From: TMED27 sp037969235
Lineage (GTDB): Bacteria > Pseudomonadota > Alphaproteobacteria > Micavibrionales > Micavibrionaceae
Reading direction: 5' to 3'
Length of the DNA stretch: 15,368 bases
NCBI GenBank assembly: GCA_037969235.1
Contig: JBBKXA010000191.1
Location: 1 to 15,368, forward strand
This document shows positions 7,711-14,066 of this stretch, in pieces. A program made the position numbers and the translations under genes. The notes beneath the pieces were generated by a model. That model ran no database searches. It was given only the letters and a program-made list of their open reading frames with translations, and was not told the origin of the DNA. The number at the start of each line of letters is the position of its first letter. Positions within the stretch are counted from its first letter, which is position 1.

Positions 7711-8721
7711 ATGCAAAAAATTGGTGTAATAGGCGCTGGCGCTTGGGGTACGGCGTTGGCACATATGCTGGCCAGTGATGGGCGCGATGTCACACTTTGG
7801 GCTCGTGAAACAAAGCTGATTGACACCATTAAGTCCACCCACGAAAACACTGAATATCTACCTTCAATCGAACTTGACGCCCGACTAAAAGCGACAAGCG
7901 ACCTATCAGAAGTGATCAAAGCCGATGTTCTGCTTTTGGTAACGCCTGCACAATATATGCGCAAAACTCTTGAAAGCGTGGCTGACCAATTGGACGGAAA
8001 AATTCTTGTGATCTGCTCCAAAGGCATTGAACTGGATACAGGAAAGCTCCTTTCCCAAGTCTGCGAAGAAGTCGCACCAAACGCAAAAGTCGCTGTGTTG
8101 ACCGGCCCTACATTTGCCTCAGAGATAGCTGCTGGCTTGCCCGGCGCTGTCACTATTGGCTGTAAAGATACAGATGTCGCAGCTAATTTACAAAAGCTCC
8201 TCGGCGTGAAAAATTTCCGCCCCTATGTCACCGAAGATATGATCGGCGTACAATTGGGCGGCGCGATTAAAAACGTCATCGCCATTGCTTGTGGCGTAGT
8301 CTATGGCCGCCAGCTCGGTGAATCTGCCCGTGCTGCCCTTCTTACGCGCGGCGTCGCTGAAATAGCGCGCCTCGGCGTAGCCATGGGCGCGAAAAAACAA
8401 ACTTTGCTGGGAATGTGCGGCATTGGCGATCTCATGCTCACCGCATCATCTATGCAAAGCCGCAACTTCTCCCTCGGCGCAGCATTGGGCGAAGGGCGCA
8501 AGCTGGAAGATATTCTCGGCAATCGCAACGCCGTCACCGAAGGCCTCCACACTGCCCGCTCCACGCTTGACCTCGCGAAAAAATTCGCCGTCGACATGCC
8601 TATCACCGAAGCGGTTTTTAAATGTCTTCACGAAGGACTACCCGTTGACGATGCTATCGAACAAATGCTCAACCGCCCCTTTAAATATGACATGGTAGAC
8701 AAAGAAACCCGCGGCGCTTAA
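7711..8721 (+). CDS. gpsA: NAD(P)-dependent glycerol-3-phosphate dehydrogenase
   Basis: GpsA reduces dihydroxyacetone phosphate to sn-glycerol 3-phosphate, the backbone for phospholipid synthesis. The 336-residue protein opens with the Rossmann dinucleotide motif 'IGVIGAGAWGTALA' (4-17). It contains 'CSKGIE' with Lys104, 'TGPTFASEIA' (131-140), 'GGAIKNVIAIACG' with the catalytic Lys187, and 'CGIGDLMLTASS' with Asp240 followed by 'SRNFSLG'. All expected active-site residues are present. The ATG is preceded by AAGGA at good spacing. It leads a likely four-gene operon; the EVE-domain gene starts 22 bp after its stop. Confidence 0.97.
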   Translation: MQKIGVIGAGAWGTALAHMLASDGRDVTLWARETKLIDTIKSTHENTEYLPSIELDARLKATSDLSEVIKADVLLLVTPAQYMRKTLESVADQLDGKILVICSKGIELDTGKLLSQVCEEVAPNAKVAVLTGPTFASEIAAGLPGAVTIGCKDTDVAANLQKLLGVKNFRPYVTEDMIGVQLGGAIKNVIAIACGVVYGRQLGESARAALLTRGVAEIARLGVAMGAKKQTLLGMCGIGDLMLTASSMQSRNFSLGAALGEGRKLEDILGNRNAVTEGLHTARSTLDLAKKFAVDMPITEAVFKCLHEGLPVDDAIEQMLNRPFKYDMVDKETRGA

Positions 8722-8743
8722 AGAAAAAACCAAGGCACATAAA

Positions 8744-9193
8744 ATGGCAAAAAATTACTGGCTGATGAAATCCGAACCTTTTAAATTCTCATGGGATGAT
8801 CAGGTCAAAAAAGGCAATGGCCGCTGGGAAAAACGCGTACGCAATTATCAGGCACGCAATAATTTAGCCGCCATGAAAGTCGGAGATCTTGCTTTTTTCT
8901 ATCACTCCAACGAGGGCAAGGCCGTAGTTGGCGTTTTGGAAATCACCCGCGAATCCTACCCCGACCCCGATGATGAAAGCGGCAAATTCGTCACCGTTGA
9001 TGTTAAACCTTTAAAAGCCATGCCAAATCCCGTCACTTTAGCGGATATCAAATCACACCCGATGCTGAGCCAGATGGAAATGATCCGTCAGGTACGCCTA
9101 TCCGTCCCGCCTGTGAACGAGGAAGAATGGAACGAAATCTGCGCTATGGGTGGCCTTGATGTGAAAGATTTAAACGCGAAAGATGCGGCTTGA
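8744..9193 (+). CDS. EVE domain-containing protein
   Basis: This 149-residue protein is a single EVE domain, a PUA-like fold related to YTH domains and thought to bind modified nucleic-acid bases; the eukaryotic relative is thymocyte nuclear protein 1. Family signatures are 'YWLMKSEPFKFSWDDQ' near the start, 'VRNYQARNNLAAMKVGDLAF' (about 32-51), which is the most conserved block, 'FYHSNEGKAVVGVLEI' and the 'ESYPDPDD' loop. The length fits stand-alone family members. It sits between gpsA and a transporter; the overlap of its stop with the next start suggests coupling rather than shared function. Its ligand in this organism is unknown. Confidence 0.92.
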   Translation: MAKNYWLMKSEPFKFSWDDQVKKGNGRWEKRVRNYQARNNLAAMKVGDLAFFYHSNEGKAVVGVLEITRESYPDPDDESGKFVTVDVKPLKAMPNPVTLADIKSHPMLSQMEMIRQVRLSVPPVNEEEWNEICAMGGLDVKDLNAKDAA

Positions 9194-10050
9194 ATAAGCG
9201 CGATATCCTCCTCGGCCTATTTGTTGTGATTGTTTGGGCGGGCAATGCCGTTGCGCTGAAATTCATCACCAATGAAATCCCCCCTTTTACGGGCATGACA
9301 CTGCGTATCGCCGTAACCTCCGCGATTTTTCTGCCCTTCATTCGATGGCCAGGGCGCGAAAATTTTTGGCAACTTGTGCAAGTTTCATTGCTCATGTGCT
9401 TTTTTCACTGGGGATCTTTGATATGGAGCGTCGCGAGACTAGACGCCTCAATCGCGGTGATCTTACTCCAAATGCAAATCATATTTTCTGTCATTTTGGG
9501 ACGCCTATTCTTTACTGAAAAATTCGGCTGGCGCACCGCACTTGGTATGACTATTGGATTTATGGGTGTTTTGATATTGGTAGGCACACCCGCTAATCCA
9601 CCTGACATATTGGGTGTGGCGGGGATCGTATTCACTTGCGTAGCCATAGCATTTGCCTATGCCCGCATGAAAACTTTAAAAAATATAAAGCCCCTAAATT
9701 ATATCGCCCACCTCCATTTTTGGGCACTCATCCCCGCCATTCTAATGACATTCGCATTTGAAAATCCCACACAAATCCCATGGGAAAACGTCAATATAAA
9801 CATTGTAATAGGCGTGATCGTCTATCAAATATTGGTCGCGATTGTGCATATGGTTTGGCAACGTTTAATCGGGCGTAATGACATGGGTGTCCTTACCACC
9901 ATGACGTTCCTCATCCCATTTTTCGGTGTCAGTTTTGCCGTTCTCTTGTTGGGCGAAAGCCTCACATGGCCTATGCTATCAGGTGGCCTCTTAACAATGC
10001 TCGGCGTTGGGGTTATTATATGGCGTAAACAAGTAAAGATGAAAACATGA
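9190..10050 (+). CDS. EamA/DMT-family transporter (TTG start)
   Basis: The 286-residue product is a drug/metabolite-transporter superfamily protein of about ten membrane helices, made of two repeated EamA units. Helix 1 holds 'LLGLFVVIVWAGNAVALKFI' and the typical 'PPFTGMTLRIAVTSAIFL' opens helix 2. The second repeat ends with 'FLIPFFGVSFAVLLLGESLT', the characteristic loop and helix of the family, then a final helix and a short basic tail. The next in-frame ATG is inside helix 2, so the start must be the TTG at 9190. That TTG overlaps the EVE stop (TTGA), and the gene's own stop overlaps the acs start (ATGA). The substrate cannot be told from sequence; an amino acid or small metabolite exporter is the usual guess. 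Confidence 0.88.
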   Translation: MNKRDILLGLFVVIVWAGNAVALKFITNEIPPFTGMTLRIAVTSAIFLPFIRWPGRENFWQLVQVSLLMCFFHWGSLIWSVARLDASIAVILLQMQIIFSVILGRLFFTEKFGWRTALGMTIGFMGVLILVGTPANPPDILGVAGIVFTCVAIAFAYARMKTLKNIKPLNYIAHLHFWALIPAILMTFAFENPTQIPWENVNINIVIGVIVYQILVAIVHMVWQRLIGRNDMGVLTTMTFLIPFFGVSFAVLLLGESLTWPMLSGGLLTMLGVGVIIWRKQVKMKT

Positions 10051-11960
10051 CAAAAACTACATATCCCCCATCCGCCGCCATTCTCGACCATACGAACATC
10101 AGCGAAGCGCAATATGATGCGATGTATAATGGCTCAATCAATCAGCCAGAAATTTTTTGGGCCGTGCAGGCCAAGCGCCTTGATTGGTTTAAAAAACCCA
10201 CAAAAATTAAAAACACATCATTCGAAGGCGATATATCCATCAAATGGTACGAAGATGGTATCCTTAATGCGTGTTATAACTGCGTTGACCGCCATCTGCC
10301 GACCAAAGAAAACGACGTCGCGTTGATTTGGGAGGGTGATGAGCCGCACCAAGATAACAGTGTCACATACGGTGAGTTACATACAAATGTATGCATGCTC
10401 GCCAACGCTTTAATAAACCAAGATGTACGCAAAGGTGATCGCGTGATCATTTACATGCCCATGGTATTAGAAGCGGTTTACGCCATGCTCGCTTGCGCGC
10501 GTATCGGCGCGGTGCATTCAGTGGTATTCGGCGGATTTTCTCCCAAAAGCCTCAAGGATCGCATTATAGATTGCGACGCAAAAATCATTTTAACCGCTGA
10601 CGAAGGTGTTCGCGGCAGCAAAATCATTCCGCTCAAAGCCAACTGTGACGAAGCTATAAAAGGTACAGACGTACAAACCATTCTCACACTCAAGCATACG
10701 GGCGCGGATATAGCGTGGAATGAAAAAACAGATATTTGGTGGCATGATTTGGTCGATAGCCAAGAGGCCGACTGCCCATGCGAAGAAATGAACGCCGAAG
10801 ACCCGCTCTTCATCCTCTACACCAGCGGCTCAACTGGCCAGCCCAAAGGCGTGCTACACACTACTGGCGGATATATGGTGTATGCGTCATTGACCCATGA
10901 AATGGTGTTTGATTATAAAGACGGCGAAGTTTACTGGTGCACCGCCGATGTCGGCTGGATCACTGGGCACAGCTACAGCGTCTATGGCCCCCTAGCCAAC
11001 GGCGCTACATCGTTAATTTTTGAAGGAATCCCAAATTATCCCGATTGGTCACGTTTTTGGCAAGTCGTTGATAAGCACAAAGTTAATATACTCTACACCG
11101 CTCCCACAGCCATTCGCGCCATATTGCGCGAAGGTGATGAATTCGTTAAAGCCACGGACCGCAGCACTTTACGCATCCTCGGTACAGTCGGCGAACCGAT
11201 CAATACAGAAGCATGGGAATGGTATTATAACGTGGTCGGTGAAGCGCGTTGCCCCGTAATTGACACATGGTGGCAAACCGAAACTGGCGGACATATGATA
11301 ACCCCGCTTCCCTGCCACGATTTAAAGCCGGGTATGGCGCAAAAACCGTTTTTTGGCGTTAAACCCGCGATTGTCGACCATAGCGGCAAAGTTTTAGACG
11401 GCGAAGCGGAAGGCAATTTGGTGATGCTTGATAGCTGGCCCGGTCAAATGCGCACGATCTATGGCGACCATGAGCGATTTAAACAAACATATTTCACTAC
11501 ATTTAAAGGCATGTATTTCAGCGGCGATGGCGCAAAACGTGATGCAGACGGCGATTACCGTATAACGGGACGCGTCGATGATGTGATCAACGTCAGCGGT
11601 CACCGCCTAGGCACAGCTGAAATCGAAAACGCCATCAACGAACATGAAAACGTTGCCGAAAGCGCCGTAGTTGGGGTTGAGCATGAAGTCAAAGGCACCG
11701 GCATTTATGCCTACGTCACTCTAAATGCTGGCGTTGAACAAAATGATGACCTTAAAAGATCAATCATCCAAACAGTACGCACAATTATCGGCCCCATCGC
11801 CACGCCCGACACGATTCAATTCGCAAGCGGCCTGCCGAAAACACGTTCGGGCAAAATCATGCGCCGCATCTTGCGTAAAATTGCCAATGGTGAAGGCGAT
11901 CAAATAGGCGACACTTCAACCCTCGCCGATCCGAAAATTGTCGATGATTTAATGCGATGA
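10047..11960 (+). CDS. acs: Acetyl-CoA synthetase (acetate-CoA ligase, AMP-forming)
   Basis: Acs converts acetate, ATP and CoA to acetyl-CoA through an acetyl-AMP intermediate. At 637 residues it is close to the usual 645-655. The N-terminal 'YDAMYNGSINQPEIFWAVQA' type stretch is typical of Acs. Motifs are the ATP loop 'YTSGSTGQPKG' (258-268), 'DTWWQTETGG' with Trp409, the residue that restricts the pocket to short acids, 'YFSGDGAKRDADGDYRITGR' and 'DDVINVSGHRLGTAEIE' at the hinge. The C-terminal 'PKTRSGKIMRR' holds Lys603, the residue acetylated in homologues to switch the enzyme off. It starts on an ATGA overlap with the transporter stop and closes the operon. Confidence 0.97.
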   Translation: MTKTTYPPSAAILDHTNISEAQYDAMYNGSINQPEIFWAVQAKRLDWFKKPTKIKNTSFEGDISIKWYEDGILNACYNCVDRHLPTKENDVALIWEGDEPHQDNSVTYGELHTNVCMLANALINQDVRKGDRVIIYMPMVLEAVYAMLACARIGAVHSVVFGGFSPKSLKDRIIDCDAKIILTADEGVRGSKIIPLKANCDEAIKGTDVQTILTLKHTGADIAWNEKTDIWWHDLVDSQEADCPCEEMNAEDPLFILYTSGSTGQPKGVLHTTGGYMVYASLTHEMVFDYKDGEVYWCTADVGWITGHSYSVYGPLANGATSLIFEGIPNYPDWSRFWQVVDKHKVNILYTAPTAIRAILREGDEFVKATDRSTLRILGTVGEPINTEAWEWYYNVVGEARCPVIDTWWQTETGGHMITPLPCHDLKPGMAQKPFFGVKPAIVDHSGKVLDGEAEGNLVMLDSWPGQMRTIYGDHERFKQTYFTTFKGMYFSGDGAKRDADGDYRITGRVDDVINVSGHRLGTAEIENAINEHENVAESAVVGVEHEVKGTGIYAYVTLNAGVEQNDDLKRSIIQTVRTIIGPIATPDTIQFASGLPKTRSGKIMRRILRKIANGEGDQIGDTSTLADPKIVDDLMR

Positions 11961-11970
11961 TTAAACGAAA

Positions 11971-12134
11971 GGGGCGATAAGCCTACCGCGCATTACAGAG
12001 GAGAAGCGCGTATAAAGATATTCTCGTTTTCAATATAAAAGCATAAAAACGGGCGCCCGTTCGGGGTGCGCATATCCTGTTTTGTGCTTGAAACCCTCTA
12101 GCGCAGGATTTATGAACAGGAAGGAAGCCTGCCC
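11971..12134 (+). ncRNA. Candidate structured small RNA, long rod-like fold (identity unknown; 6S-like shape possible)
   Basis: This gene-free stretch after acs can be folded by eye into one extended, in-register rod. From the outside inwards: GGGC 11972-11975 with 12131-12134; ATAAG 11977-11981 with 12109-12113; CCT 11982-11984 with 12105-12107; GCGC 11988-11991 with 12101-12104; AGAGG 11997-12001 with 12095-12099; TTTCAA 12028-12033 with 12088-12093. The apical stem is 12041-12053 with 12076-12087 (12 pairs, one bulged A, two G-U pairs), capped by a GC-rich hairpin around a GTTC loop (about 12054-12070). The G-U pairs favour the + strand as the transcribed one. Size and rod shape recall 6S RNA, and the flank to about 12156 has some likeness to the 3' part of enterobacterial 6S. 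I cannot confirm identity, ends or promoter. Confidence 0.4.
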
Positions 12135-12202
12135 ACCGGCGATATCGGACGATCCCAAGCTGATCGATCGCGCTTAATTTATGCTTTTATTCCTAAATTG
12201 TC

Positions 12203-12226
12203 AAGAAAATTCGCGCGGCGAATTTA
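12203..12226 (-). terminator. Rho-independent terminator of gapR
   Basis: On the minus strand, an 8-bp perfect stem AAATTCGC / GCGAATTT (12225-12218 and 12214-12207) with a CGC loop begins within the gapR stop codon. It is followed by a short U-rich run (one further U, then CUU). The compact hairpin directly at the end of a gene is typical of intrinsic termination. The U run is short, so efficiency may be modest. Confidence 0.55.
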
Positions 12227-12568
12227 ATACATACCAATCGCAGATTTATATAGATCAAGAAGCTCTTCACTTTCGCGGCGCTTTTCACTATCCATTTTGC
12301 GCAATGATACGATTTTACGAATGGTTTTGGCATCAAAACCTACGCCCTTGGCTTCACCATATGTTTCTTTGATGTCTTCCGCTAAATGCGCTTTTTCTTC
12401 TTCAAGGCGCTCTATACGCTCAATGAAACTGCGTAACCGCTCACCAGCCACACCGCCGACATCTTTAGCTTCACCCGCACCAGAAGATGCTGTTCCGCTC
12501 TCAGTCTGGCTTTCGCTCTCATCTTCATCATTATGGGCAGGCTGAAATTCTGCGACGTTATCGGACAT
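12224..12568 (-). CDS. gapR: GapR family DNA-binding protein (DUF2312)
   Basis: GapR is an alphaproteobacterial nucleoid protein that binds overtwisted, AT-rich DNA ahead of replication and transcription forks and stimulates topoisomerases. From the ATG at 12568 the product has 114 residues. The conserved GapR region is at 43-114, with 'LRSFIERIERLEEEKAHLAE' (long helix), 'DIKETYGEAKGVGFDAKTIR', 'KIVSLRKMDSEKRRE' and 'LDLYKSAIG' at the end. The first 42 residues are an acidic, Ser/Glu/Asp-rich extension longer than in typical members of about 90 residues. An ATG five codons further upstream (12583) is in frame, but AGGAG lies inside that stretch, 7 nt before the ATG at 12568, which decides the start. 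It is the last gene of the COQ9 cluster and ends in its own terminator. Confidence 0.92.
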   Translation of the reverse strand: MSDNVAEFQPAHNDEDESESQTESGTASSGAGEAKDVGGVAGERLRSFIERIERLEEEKAHLAEDIKETYGEAKGVGFDAKTIRKIVSLRKMDSEKRRESEELLDLYKSAIGMY

Positions 12569-12653
12569 CGGTGTACTCCTCATTTTAAATTTTACGATTC
12601 GAATATACTGAGTCTAAAAGATCAGGCCGTATTGTGAAGCCCTAAAATAAATT

Positions 12654-13379
12654 TTATTTCGCCTTTTTGATTTTTCGCACCCGCCCGCTCCAACGTTCAA
12701 CACGAAGACCAATATCATTGACTCCCTCATCGGCACGACCAACTTGGATTAACAAAACGATTTCCTGATTGATCGGAACGATATTCTTATAATTTTCGAT
12801 ATCTTGCTTTAAATAGGTTACTGTAACAGGAATTTCATATAACCAGCGATAACGCCCTTGTACCGCACCTTCATTCATTAAAACGGTCGCATCATTAACG
12901 AAGCTATGGGTTTTAAACTGACCACTTTCCACCACATTCATAATTTTTTGATCCGTTAAAAACGCTATGTATTGAGAATGACCGCCCGCATCAAAATATT
13001 TTTCAGTCTTTTTCATACCCGCTTTATAATCTGCATCGGTAAAAGTCATAGTTTCTGAAACAACATCAACCAACCATTCGGAAACATCTTTACCGGTGCG
13101 ATGCGCCAATTTTAAGGGCTGATCATCATCTGTGTCTGGATTTTCGTATGATTGTTTGATTGGAATTTTTGTCGAAGTTGAGGACTCTACATTTTCCTCA
13201 TCTTCTACTGCAGCGTCATCCGCAAAAGGCGCTTGTAGCGTTGTAGCAACATCTGCGCCTGTGTCACGCAAAGAAGGAAAGAAAAACTCCCACCACGCCG
13301 CTTCCGCATTTTTTGAAAAAGCGCCAAGCGCTACAATAATAATAAGGGCGCTAAATAGTGTAAGCAAAACAGATTTCAT
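12654..13379 (-). CDS. DotI/IcmL-like exported protein
   Basis: The 241-residue product resembles the periplasmic domain of DotI/IcmL (TraM in IncI plasmids), an inner-membrane component of type IVB secretion systems. Residues 1-27 form a signal peptide or anchor (MKSVLLTLFS, hydrophobic core, then AEA before AWW, a plausible cleavage site). An acidic, Thr/Asp-rich linker runs to about 90. The DotI-like part covers about 97-230: a 'FTDADYKAGMKKTEKYFDAGG' type helix, 'SQYIAFL', 'GAVQGRYRWLYEIPVTVTYL' (171-190), closely matching the 'GRYxWxxxxPxxVTY' pattern of the family, then a hydrophobic strand 'EIVLLIQVGR' and 'DIGLRVERW'. No other Dot/Icm genes are in the window. A GTG at 13388 overlaps the COQ9 stop (GTGA) and is an alternative start; I chose the ATG at 13379 as the natural beginning of the signal sequence. 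The family call comes from remembered motif patterns. Confidence 0.7.
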   Translation of the reverse strand: MKSVLLTLFSALIIIVALGAFSKNAEAAWWEFFFPSLRDTGADVATTLQAPFADDAAVEDEENVESSTSTKIPIKQSYENPDTDDDQPLKLAHRTGKDVSEWLVDVVSETMTFTDADYKAGMKKTEKYFDAGGHSQYIAFLTDQKIMNVVESGQFKTHSFVNDATVLMNEGAVQGRYRWLYEIPVTVTYLKQDIENYKNIVPINQEIVLLIQVGRADEGVNDIGLRVERWSGRVRKIKKAK

Positions 13380-13384
13380 GAAAC

Positions 13385-14008
13385 TCACTTTGTGTTAGAG
13401 GTACGCGATGCCCCATTTGAGGGCTTTACTTTATTAATCATTCTACCAAATTGCATCACATTTTCAATGCGTCTATCCAAAAACGCCCGTGTGTTTGATA
13501 AATCTTCATCCACATCATTAAACCACGCCAATGTCGTAGACACCAAAACGCCGCTTAATAATGCGCGCTTGGAATAATGATTATAATCGCTTGATTGATC
13601 TCCCGCCCATCGCCACATTACGTCGGCGGTGCGCCAGACAATTTTACCAGCTTGCAATTTTCGCGTTGGAAACATCCAATATTGTATACTTTGCCGCACC
13701 GCTTCTTTATGCGGATTAAGCCATTCATATCGCGCCATAATGCACGCATGAATACGATCGCGAATTCGTAAATCTTTAGGATTAACACCAGCTAGAGCAC
13801 GCAACATCTCACGATCCACCAAATCCGCAAACCCGTCCAGAACATCGCGTATACCTGATGGAAAGACGCATCGTCCCATTGCTCCGCTATAGCCGCAATC
13901 CGCGCTGACGCGTTCAATCATATCCCATCGCCAGCCATCAAATTCCACCTCTGGCAAAGCTTTGAGAATGATGGCATCACGTATGCGCGTAATTTCGTTT
14001 TTATCCAT
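13385..14008 (-). CDS. COQ9 family protein (ubiquinone biosynthesis)
   Basis: COQ9 proteins have a TetR-like all-helical fold without working as repressors. In mitochondria COQ9 binds lipid and presents ubiquinone intermediates to COQ7; the alphaproteobacterial homologues are presumed to act likewise. The 207-residue protein shows a TetR-like N-terminus ('AIILKALPEVEFDGWRWDMI' at 12-31) and the COQ9 core: 'MARYEWLNPHKEAVRQ' (91-106), 'WRTADVMWRWAGDQSSDYNH' (125-144), 'YSKRALLSGVLVSTTLAW' (145-162) and 'FLDRRIENVM' (176-185). It is divergent from an ABC1/ADCK kinase, the other classic ubiquinone-related gene, across 58 bp. Its stop overlaps a possible GTG start of the DotI-like gene. Confidence 0.92.
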   Translation of the reverse strand: MDKNEITRIRDAIILKALPEVEFDGWRWDMIERVSADCGYSGAMGRCVFPSGIRDVLDGFADLVDREMLRALAGVNPKDLRIRDRIHACIMARYEWLNPHKEAVRQSIQYWMFPTRKLQAGKIVWRTADVMWRWAGDQSSDYNHYSKRALLSGVLVSTTLAWFNDVDEDLSNTRAFLDRRIENVMQFGRMINKVKPSNGASRTSNTK

Positions 14009-14022
14009 ACATATAGTATCGC

Positions 14023-14051
14023 GTTTTTACCCTAGACTTTCCAGTAAAAAC
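14023..14051. promoter_or_regulatory. Inverted repeat in divergent COQ9/ADCK intergenic region (candidate operator)
   Basis: GTTTTTAC (14023-14030) and GTAAAAAC (14044-14051) form a perfect 8-bp inverted repeat separated by 13 bp, giving 21 bp between half-site centres, i.e. two helical turns. It lies within the 58 bp between the start codons of COQ9 and the ADCK kinase, where a dimeric regulator could control both. No regulator is identified, and AT-rich half-sites could arise by chance. Confidence 0.35.
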
Positions 14052-14066
14052 AGCCATCTTGTAAGA

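Noticed and set aside
12040..12066. On the minus strand a palindrome (AACGGGCGCCCGTT) followed by five T could be an intrinsic terminator.
   Set aside because: No minus-strand gene ends nearby upstream of it; gapR stops at 12224 and has its own hairpin at 12203-12226. On the + strand the same bases fit better into the apical stem of the rod-like RNA.
12114..12134. GGAAGGAAGC at 12119-12128 looks like the signal recognition particle (4.5S) RNA core.
   Set aside because: In SRP RNA the GGAA tetraloop is closed by UCC/GGA pairs; here the preceding bases are ACA and cannot pair, and the flanking symmetric loop sequence of helix 8 is absent.
12181..12372. 63-codon + strand open frame starting in the gap after acs.
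   Set aside because: Most of it is antisense to gapR, it begins without a Shine-Dalgarno sequence, and its translation shows no recognisable family.
12569..12653. TATATT at about 12604 on the minus strand as the -10 box of a gapR promoter.
   Set aside because: No acceptable -35 hexamer lies 16-18 bp upstream, so I did not list it, although a promoter in this 85-bp gap is plausible.
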